Positions 33,951 through 39,443 of a stretch of 39,443 bases of DNA are shown piece by piece. The stretch is from Silicimonas sp. (GTDB lineage: Bacteria; Pseudomonadota; Alphaproteobacteria; Rhodobacterales; Rhodobacteraceae), in contig JAJDZT010000001.1 of NCBI GenBank assembly GCA_022824525.1, positions 1 to 39,443 of the forward strand, in the 5' to 3' direction. Positions within the stretch are counted from its first letter, which is position 1. Every line of letters starts with the position of its first letter. The notes under the pieces are model-generated. The model ran no database searches. It saw only the letters and a list, made by a program, of their open reading frames with translations, and had not been told where the DNA came from. A program made the translations under genes and the position numbers.

Positions 33951-35642
33951 TTGTCGACCGAGAAGACACTTCTGAGAGCTCGCAGCCTCGCAAAGAAGGG
34001 CGCCTACACCCAGGCCCAGGCTCTCTACGTCTCCATTCTCGACAAATTCCCGAACAACAAACGCGCCCTCAACGAACTGGCGGCACTCCGAAGCAAAGTT
34101 GGAGTACGGCCCTTGCAGCTGTTGTTGAAGGACCTGTTCGAACTTTACCAAGGTCGCCATTTGGTCGACCTCGAGAAAGCGGCAACCGAAGCCCTTGAGC
34201 TCCACCCCGGCAGCACCGACATCTTGACGCTGTTGGCAGCGGCCCAAGGAGAGCTTGGGCGACCGGTTGATGCGGTCGCGACGTACAATCGCCTACTCGA
34301 GCTCGACCCCGACAACACTGACGCTCTCGGGAATCGCGGCAATGCGCAAAGAGCAGACGGCGACGTGGAAGCCGCCTTGGCGAGCTTCGAAGCCGTTCTC
34401 GCTCGGCGGCCTGGTGACCCCGCAGCGCTCAACAACATCGGGACAATACAGATCGAAACGGGCGCACTCGATGACGCGCAATCGAGTTTCGAACAAGCCC
34501 TGGCGTCTGAACCCAAGTACGGACCTGCGCTGAACAATCTTGGCAACGTGCTCAAGATCAAGGGACACACGGAGGATGCCGCGCGAGTTCTCTCGGCATC
34601 AGTGAACAACGGCACTGCCTCCGCCGAGACGTATTGGAACCTCGTCTCGGTCAAAAGATTTGGCCCTGACGACGCAGAAATCGCCGTAATGGAAGGCGCG
34701 CTCAACGACGCACAACGTTCAGAAAACGAACGCATGCTGCTCGGGTTTGCCTTGGGAAAGGCATATGAGGATGTAGGTGATTTCAAGACGTCGTTTGAGC
34801 GACTTGTGGGCGCCAACAAACGGCGGAAGGCAGACCTGCGCTATCGCGTTGCCAACGACCTCCAACATATGGAACGCCAGAAAGTCCTTTTTTCCGATCG
34901 TGGGAGTAACGACGGCTCTCCCGGGAACTCCCCCGCAGTGGGTCCAGTGCCGATCTTCATCACGGGGATGCCAAGATCGGGCACGAGTCTCGTCGAACAG
35001 ATGCTGTCAGCGCATGGCGATGTGCATGGCGGTGGCGAGATCGAACTGCTGAACGAACGGTTGTCAAAGCTCGACTGGTCGTCGATGGATGATCTGAACA
35101 CGAGCGCAGAAGCCCTGCGAAGCAACTACCTGGCGCATCTGGTGTCGCTCTCTGACGACGCCCGTTTTGTCACGGACAAACTCCCCGTGAACTTCATGTG
35201 GATCGGTGCCATCCGCACCATTTTTCCCGAAGCCAAAATCATACACGTTCAACGGAATGCGCGCGCAACTTGCTGGTCGAACTTCAAACATTTCTTTTCG
35301 TCGCGAGGAAATGGCTTCGCCTATGATCTTGACGACGTAGTGACTTACTACTGCGCCTACAGGAACTTGATGGCGCACTGGCACCAAGCATTCCCCGGCG
35401 ACATTCACGACCTGGACTATGATCGAATGACTGAGGATGCAGAGCCTGCCATACGCAACTTGCTGGCCTATATCGGAATTCCTTGGGAAGACGCCTGCCT
35501 TGCACCCGAGAAAAACAAGCGTGCCGTTTACAGTTCTTCGGCCACGCAAGTGCGACGAAAAATCTACCAAGGTAGCTCCGAGGGATGGAAGAAGTTCGAG
35601 CCCTATATTGGCGGAGCTTTTGACGCCCTGCCCCAGCAGTGA
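33951..35642 (+). CDS. TPR-repeat sulfotransferase-domain protein
   Basis: The first ~300 of 563 residues form tetratricopeptide repeats (clear units around 89-122, 123-156, 157-190, 191-224, with A-L-G-N-R-G/A-L-N-N-I-G patterns). The rest is a sulfotransferase domain: P-I-F-I-T-G-M-P-R-S-G-T-S (PAPS phosphosulfate loop, PRSGTS at 341-346), and I-I-H-V-Q-R-N-A-R-A-T-C-W-S-N (3'-phosphate site, about 430-444). It may transfer sulfate from PAPS to a protein or glycan bound by the TPRs. No signal peptide. The start is TTG at 33951 behind GGGTGG, with no ATG in frame upstream. It lies between fabA and fabB, 180 bp after the former and 81 bp before the latter. Confidence 0.9.
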   Translation: MSTEKTLLRARSLAKKGAYTQAQALYVSILDKFPNNKRALNELAALRSKVGVRPLQLLLKDLFELYQGRHLVDLEKAATEALELHPGSTDILTLLAAAQGELGRPVDAVATYNRLLELDPDNTDALGNRGNAQRADGDVEAALASFEAVLARRPGDPAALNNIGTIQIETGALDDAQSSFEQALASEPKYGPALNNLGNVLKIKGHTEDAARVLSASVNNGTASAETYWNLVSVKRFGPDDAEIAVMEGALNDAQRSENERMLLGFALGKAYEDVGDFKTSFERLVGANKRRKADLRYRVANDLQHMERQKVLFSDRGSNDGSPGNSPAVGPVPIFITGMPRSGTSLVEQMLSAHGDVHGGGEIELLNERLSKLDWSSMDDLNTSAEALRSNYLAHLVSLSDDARFVTDKLPVNFMWIGAIRTIFPEAKIIHVQRNARATCWSNFKHFFSSRGNGFAYDLDDVVTYYCAYRNLMAHWHQAFPGDIHDLDYDRMTEDAEPAIRNLLAYIGIPWEDACLAPEKNKRAVYSSSATQVRRKIYQGSSEGWKKFEPYIGGAFDALPQQ

Positions 35643-35723
35643 GCTGTGTCCGGCGCGCCTAACTGCTTGCTCCCTCCCTTACCCCTGTCATAGATAGGCC
35701 AGAGCTGAATACAGGGAGCCTTC

Positions 35724-36944
35724 ATGCGCCGCGTCGTCATCACCGGGATCGGTATCGTTTGCCCAATCGGCAACAATGTGGCCGAAGTCGAAGCGAGCCT
35801 CCGGGCCGGCAAGTCAGGTATTTCATTCCAACAGGACTATGCGGATCATGGCTTCCGCAGCCAGGTTGCCGGGGTTCCCGACATCGTTCTGGAGGACGTA
35901 ATCGACAAGCGGCAGCTTCGCTTCATGGGGCCGACGGCGGCCTACGCCTATCTGGCAATGGAGCAGGCCATCGCAGATAGTGGCCTCGAGGAAACCGACA
36001 TCTCGAACGAACGAACCGGTCTGGTGGCAGGCTCCGGCGGACCTTCGACATCGAATTTCTTTCAGGCCCATCAAATCGTCATCGAAAAAGGCGCGCCAAA
36101 GCGCATGGGGCCGTTCATGGTCACGCGCTGCATGTCGTCCACGGTGAGCGCCTGTCTTGCGACGCCCTTCAAGATCAAGGGTATCAACTATTCCATCACC
36201 TCGGCCTGCTCGACCACGCTCCATTGCATGGGCAACGGGGCCGAGCAAATCCAGATGGGCAAGCAAGACATCGTCTTCGCAGGCGGCGGGGAAGAGGTCG
36301 ACTGGACCCTCTCCTGCCTGTTCGACGCCATGGGCGCGATGTCCTCGAAGTACAACGACGCGCCGACAACCGCGGCGCGGGCGTTTGACGAAACCCGCGA
36401 CGGCTTCGTGATCGGCGGCGGCGGCGGCATGGTCGTGCTTGAGGAGCTTGAGCATGCAAAGGCACGTGGCGCAAAGATCTATGCGGAAGTCACAGGCTAT
36501 GGCGCGACGTCAGACGGCTACGACATGGTTGCGCCATCTGGAGAAGGCGGCGAGCGCTCCATGAGGCTGGCGGCGGCATCGCTCGGGGATCGCAAGGTGG
36601 ATTACATCAATGCGCACGGCACCTCGACACCGGTCGGCGATGTGACAGAAGTTGAAGCTGTTCGCCGTGTTTTCGGTGATGACCACGCACCGATCAGTTC
36701 CACGAAATCCATGACAGGACATTCTCTCGGAGCGGCGGGCGTTCATGAGGCGATCTACTCGCTTATCATGCTGGAAAAGGGTTTCATGGCGCCTTCGATC
36801 AATGTGAACACGCTCGACCCGGCCATCCGCCCAGAGGAGATCGTGACAGAAACCACCGAGAAAGACCTCGACACGGTGCTTTCAAACAGTTTCGGCTTCG
36901 GGGGCACGAACGCGACCGTGGCTATGAGCAAGTATCACGGGTGA
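35724..36944 (+). CDS. fabB: 3-oxoacyl-ACP synthase I (FabB)
   Basis: FabB elongates cis-3-decenoyl-ACP and other acyl-ACPs with malonyl-ACP. The 406-residue protein has the triad C162 (ITSACSTT), H298 ([11 protein letters not shown]) and H333 (MTGHSLGA), plus K328, nearly identical to E. coli FabB numbering. This pattern separates FabB from FabF only weakly; length and context with fabA favour FabB. ATG at 35724 follows AGGGAG. No fabI or other fatty-acid gene follows within the window, unlike the usual fabA-fabB-fabI order. Confidence 0.96.
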   Translation: MRRVVITGIGIVCPIGNNVAEVEASLRAGKSGISFQQDYADHGFRSQVAGVPDIVLEDVIDKRQLRFMGPTAAYAYLAMEQAIADSGLEETDISNERTGLVAGSGGPSTSNFFQAHQIVIEKGAPKRMGPFMVTRCMSSTVSACLATPFKIKGINYSITSACSTTLHCMGNGAEQIQMGKQDIVFAGGGEEVDWTLSCLFDAMGAMSSKYNDAPTTAARAFDETRDGFVIGGGGGMVVLEELEHAKARGAKIYAEVTGYGATSDGYDMVAPSGEGGERSMRLAAASLGDRKVDYINAHGTSTPVGDVTEVEAVRRVFGDDHAPISSTKSMTGHSLGAAGVHEAIYSLIMLEKGFMAPSINVNTLDPAIRPEEIVTETTEKDLDTVLSNSFGFGGTNATVAMSKYHG

Positions 36945-37276
36945 GGTGTAAGGCGTTCTCGCCTGCGGCTGTTCTGCGGACTTTGCTGACCTTCGATTTC
37001 GGCACCTCGCTGACGCAGCATGATTTCGCAATCGCAGCATGCCCTTCGCTGCGATGCAGCGTATGTCGCCGAAGCAGCCGTTCGAAGGCGGCGATCTTCC
37101 CCAAACCGAGATCGCACTTCCGCCGCAGCAAGGTCAGACAGGAATGATGCGGACAAACCAGCCTAATGCAGCAGCGGCTATTGCTGACGCAGCATGGTTC
37201 CGCCGGTGCGGCACGTGAACTCCTGCGGCGCAGCCGATGTCACGAGAGCGGTCAAAAACAGCAAAGATGACCGGTA
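36945..37276. other. Non-coding stretch rich in GCAGC/GCTGC
   Basis: No gene is supported in these 332 bp. The stretch is rich in GCAGC and its complement and contains a 14-bp direct repeat GCTGACGCAGCATG at 37009-37022 and 37183-37196, and a short hairpin CGCTGC-GAT-GCAGCG (about 37053-37067). Small open frames are short and look like by-products. The style resembles intergenic repeat sequences I recall from roseobacter genomes, which is an impression only. It has no clear terminator after fabB. Confidence 0.6.
37009..37196. repeat. 14-bp direct repeat, two copies
   Basis: GCTGACGCAGCATG at 37009-37022 and 37183-37196, start to start 174 bp, in non-coding sequence between fabB and the LysR gene. 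The copies are exact; flanking bases differ. Confidence 0.8.
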
Positions 37277-38209
37277 CTACTCCGGCCTCCCTGACCCTTC
37301 GAAAATCGGGCGCAGCTTGCGAAATTCCTCTGCTAGGTGGTCAACCAGAAGTCGCACCCGGGTTGTTTTGCGCAGGTCCGAATGTAGCAATATCCAGATT
37401 GACCTGTCCGGAGACACCCCGGTGCCAGGAACCCGGACCAGTCGGTCGGAATAATGCGCCATCCAGCATGGCAGGTAGCTCATCCCGGCGCCTTCCTCGA
37501 CCATGCGGGTTATCAGGGTGGGAGATCGCAGCTTGTAGCGGATGCGTGCCCTTGGGAAAGGGCTGTCTTTGACCCATTGAGGCAACACCGCTGTGTCGCC
37601 CCAACCGACCCATTGCAGCCCCTCACCCTTGGGGCCGGCATCGGCAAAAAACCTTTCGAGGTAGTCCGGACTGGCGAAAATGCCGCTATTGTAAGTGAGT
37701 AGCTTGCGCCCAACCACGTCGTCGTCAACTTGGAACGCGATGCGCAACGACACGTCCGTTTCGGCCCGGGTGATGTCCTCGAACTTGTTGGTTGTTGTCA
37801 CAGACAGTTCGATATCGGGGTAGGTCCGTTCAAACCGGGCCAGGATGCCGGGGATCACATTTGTCGTCAGCCCGGTCGGCAACGACAGGCGTACATGGCC
37901 CGTGGCTTCCATGTCGAGCCCTTCAAGCCGCCGCCGCGCGGCGATCACGGACATCTCGGCCGCTTCGGCCAGCGGCAACAGAGCCTCGCCCGCCGGGGTC
38001 AGGGTCAGTCCGGCCTTGGACCGATCAAACAGCCGGACACCATATGCCTCTTCCAGACCTTTGAGGTTGCGATCAAAGGTGGCGTGGGTTGTTCCAAGGG
38101 CCTCGGCGGCCATACGCAGGCTGCCGGCGCGCGCTACGCCCAAAAAGAACGGTAGCTTTGACCAGTCAAAGGCCTGGTGGGAGTCCAGATGCTGGTCACG
38201 GTGTCTCAT
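37277..38209 (-). CDS. LysR-type transcriptional regulator
   Basis: The 310-residue protein has the LysR N-terminal winged helix-turn-helix (about residues 15-75: WSKLPFFLGVARAGSLRMAA, then LGTTHATFDRNLKGLEE, LFDRSKAGLTLTPAGE) and the two-lobed effector domain starting near residue 100 (HVRLSLPTGL). The HTH has the unusual G-T-T-H-A-T-F-D-R-N in place of the more common S-Q-P-A-(V/L)-S-R. ATG at 38209 follows GGAG. It is divergent from the dehalogenase gene across 85 bp, the classic arrangement for a LysR regulator and its target, so control of that gene is a reasonable inference. Confidence 0.9.
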   Translation of the reverse strand: MRHRDQHLDSHQAFDWSKLPFFLGVARAGSLRMAAEALGTTHATFDRNLKGLEEAYGVRLFDRSKAGLTLTPAGEALLPLAEAAEMSVIAARRRLEGLDMEATGHVRLSLPTGLTTNVIPGILARFERTYPDIELSVTTTNKFEDITRAETDVSLRIAFQVDDDVVGRKLLTYNSGIFASPDYLERFFADAGPKGEGLQWVGWGDTAVLPQWVKDSPFPRARIRYKLRSPTLITRMVEEGAGMSYLPCWMAHYSDRLVRVPGTGVSPDRSIWILLHSDLRKTTRVRLLVDHLAEEFRKLRPIFEGSGRPE

Positions 38210-38294
38210 AATTGCTCCACACTGTCAGATTTTTTGCCGTATGCGATCGTTATGGAGACACCTAGGTTCTCTCACGTCAATACGGGAGACCCAA

Positions 38295-39254
38295 ATGAAT
38301 CGTCGCGACCTTCTTACAGCCCTTGCTGCCACCTCAGCCATCACACTACCCGCTATGCCACTGTCCGCTTTGACCAGCACGGATTTTCCCTGGGAAAAAC
38401 GCCGCATGGCGGTGCTTGGCCACGACATGGCCTTTGTCGACACGGGAACCGGCGATCCGGTGGTCATGCTGCACGGGAACCCGACGTCCTCGTTCCTGTG
38501 GCGCGGCGTGATCCCCCATCTTGAAGGCACTCACCGGGTCATTGCCCCGGACCTGATCGGCATGGGCAACAGCGCCAAACCGACCGACCTGGCCTACACC
38601 TATGCGGACCACGCGGCCCACCTGCATGGGTTGTTGGATGCGCTGGACCTGCAGAATGTGACGCTGGTGATCCATGACTGGGGCGGCGCGCTCGGCTTCG
38701 ACTGGGCCATGCAAAACCCCGGCAGGGTCAAGGCCATCGCCTTTATGGAAACCATCGCCCCGCCGGTCATGCCGTTTGAAAGCTACGAAGCCATGGGTCC
38801 CTTTGGCGAACTTTTCAAAGCCTGGCGAACCCCTGGAACAGGGGAGCAGATGATCCTTGAAGACAATATGTTCATCAATGAAATTCTGGGCAAACAGGCG
38901 GTCCTGACCCCACTCTCCGATGAGGTGCTGACAGTCTACAACAGCTACTATCCGGATGCCGCGAGCCGCGCGCCGCTTCTGGCCTGGCCGCGCGAGGTTC
39001 CGATCGGCGGGGCGCCCGCCGAAACCGTGGGCCTGACCCATCGCATTGCCGGGTTCCTGACCACCAGCGAAATTCCCAAGCTTTTGTTTAATGTCACGCC
39101 CGGCGGCATCACCCCGGAACCTGCGGTGCAATGGATGCAGGCCAATGTTCCGGCCCTGACCACCGTTCACCTCGGCCCTGGCGTTCATTTCATCCAAGAA
39201 GACTACCCTGATGAGATCGGCCAAGGCATCGCTGACTGGCTCAAGACCCTGTAA
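38295..39254 (+). CDS. Haloalkane dehalogenase-like alpha/beta hydrolase with twin-arginine-type leader
   Basis: The 319-residue product has an N-terminal leader M-N-R-R-D-L-L then an apolar stretch (TALAATSAITLPAMPLSAL), matching a Tat-type or Sec signal. The rest follows DhaA/LinB-type (HLD-II) haloalkane dehalogenases, with all catalytic residues: H-G-N62-P-T-S-S, H-D128-W129-G-G (nucleophile and halide-binding Trp), F-M-E152 (acid) and G-V-H298-F-I-Q-E-D (base). These hydrolyse carbon-halogen bonds without cofactor. Related haloacid or epoxide hydrolases would lack Asn62 or Trp129, so the call is well supported, though substrate is unknown. ATG at 38295 follows GGGAG. It is divergent from a LysR gene. 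Confidence 0.88.
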   Translation: MNRRDLLTALAATSAITLPAMPLSALTSTDFPWEKRRMAVLGHDMAFVDTGTGDPVVMLHGNPTSSFLWRGVIPHLEGTHRVIAPDLIGMGNSAKPTDLAYTYADHAAHLHGLLDALDLQNVTLVIHDWGGALGFDWAMQNPGRVKAIAFMETIAPPVMPFESYEAMGPFGELFKAWRTPGTGEQMILEDNMFINEILGKQAVLTPLSDEVLTVYNSYYPDAASRAPLLAWPREVPIGGAPAETVGLTHRIAGFLTTSEIPKLLFNVTPGGITPEPAVQWMQANVPALTTVHLGPGVHFIQEDYPDEIGQGIADWLKTL

Positions 39255-39300
39255 GGAGGGGGTATGAATGATTTGTGAGCGACCAAACGCCCCGGATTTG

Positions 39301-39443
39301 CTAGAGAATTCGGGGAGGCGGATAGGTCTCGGGCTGGATCGTCTCGTAGGGCATTGTGACCCTGTAAAGGAGCTTAGCCTTCGCCTGTTTCCGAACAGCC
39401 CCCATAGGGCCCGGGTACGCCCGGTGATCCTGCATAGGAGTTT
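39301..39443 (-). CDS. Unidentified open frame, C-terminal end (cut by window edge)
   Basis: On the leftward strand a frame is open from the window edge to a TAG at 39301, giving 47 residues ending MPYETIQPETYPPPRIL. I do not recognise it. The preceding GC-rich sequence at 39286-39320 (CCCCGGATTTGCTAGAGAATTCGGGG-like) has an imperfect inverted arrangement that could be an IS end, so this may be the end of a transposase gene, but I could not match it to any IS family. It may equally be a chance open frame. Confidence 0.3.
   Translation of the reverse strand, partial: TPMQDHRAYPGPMGAVRKQAKAKLLYRVTMPYETIQPETYPPPRIL

Noticed and set aside
37144..37220. Small 24-codon frame in the GCAGC-rich gap
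   Set aside because: No ribosome site and composition equal to that of the surrounding repeat-like DNA.
1..39443. CRISPR array, prophage, integron or toxin-antitoxin pair
   Set aside because: No regularly spaced repeats, integrase, phage structural genes or paired small overlapping genes of known TA type were seen anywhere in the window.

Overview
The window is a chromosomal stretch of an alphaproteobacterium, very probably a member of the Rhodobacteraceae (roseobacter group). The evidence is the moderately high GC, the gene orders ruvC-ruvA-ruvB, mraZ-rsmH-ftsL-ftsI-murE-murF-mraY and irr/fabA/fabB, an Irr-type Fur regulator, a class II EPSP synthase, DUF1127 and PdeM-like proteins, and a long mraZ leader with its own terminator. 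No rRNA, tRNA, CRISPR array or prophage was seen. Naming rests on reading motifs and recalling families; no database search was run.

Left part (1-13 kb). The left edge holds the last ~140 bp of an IS5-family insertion sequence. It is followed by an intrinsic terminator, a thioesterase/PdeM pair read leftward, trmB and aroA read rightward, a GFA-family protein, and the leftward operon ruvC-ruvA-ruvB plus a conserved unknown gene. After an AT-richer 345-bp gap come a DUF1127 protein, a small membrane protein, prmA, msrA, an animal-type haem peroxidase, an MFS permease and a YceI-like periplasmic protein.

Centre (13-28 kb). A long leftward cluster for cell division and murein precursor synthesis begins with mraZ at 26,017 and runs rsmH, ftsL, ftsI, murE, murF, mraY, an SDR oxidoreductase, a GNAT acetyltransferase, a small membrane protein, murD and priA. 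Genes up to the GNAT overlap or nearly touch, so they look co-transcribed and translationally coupled. The usual ftsW-murG-murC-murB-ddl-ftsQAZ part does not follow murD here. The 568-bp region upstream of mraZ is the richest regulatory stretch: a strong hairpin with a U-tract inside the mraZ leader (matching the UpsM sRNA arrangement described for Rhodobacteraceae), TGGGA repeats with 10-bp period resembling MraZ sites, a 12-bp palindrome, and two perfect DnaA boxes.

Right part (28-39.4 kb). This holds a photolyase, a site-2-protease-like membrane peptidase, an unknown membrane protein, the ribosomal operon rpsF-rpsR-rplI with a clear terminator, a YedK/HMCES-type abasic-site protein, aquaporin Z, irr divergent from fabA, then a TPR-sulfotransferase gene lying between fabA and fabB. 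Past fabB is a 330-bp GCAGC-rich non-coding stretch, then a LysR regulator divergent from a haloalkane dehalogenase carrying a twin-arginine-like leader. The right edge ends in an unrecognised open frame.

Most of the window is housekeeping. The parts most worth following are the mraZ upstream region, the SDR-GNAT pair inside the division cluster, the sulfotransferase gene inside the fatty-acid locus, the complete haem peroxidase, and the putatively exported dehalogenase.
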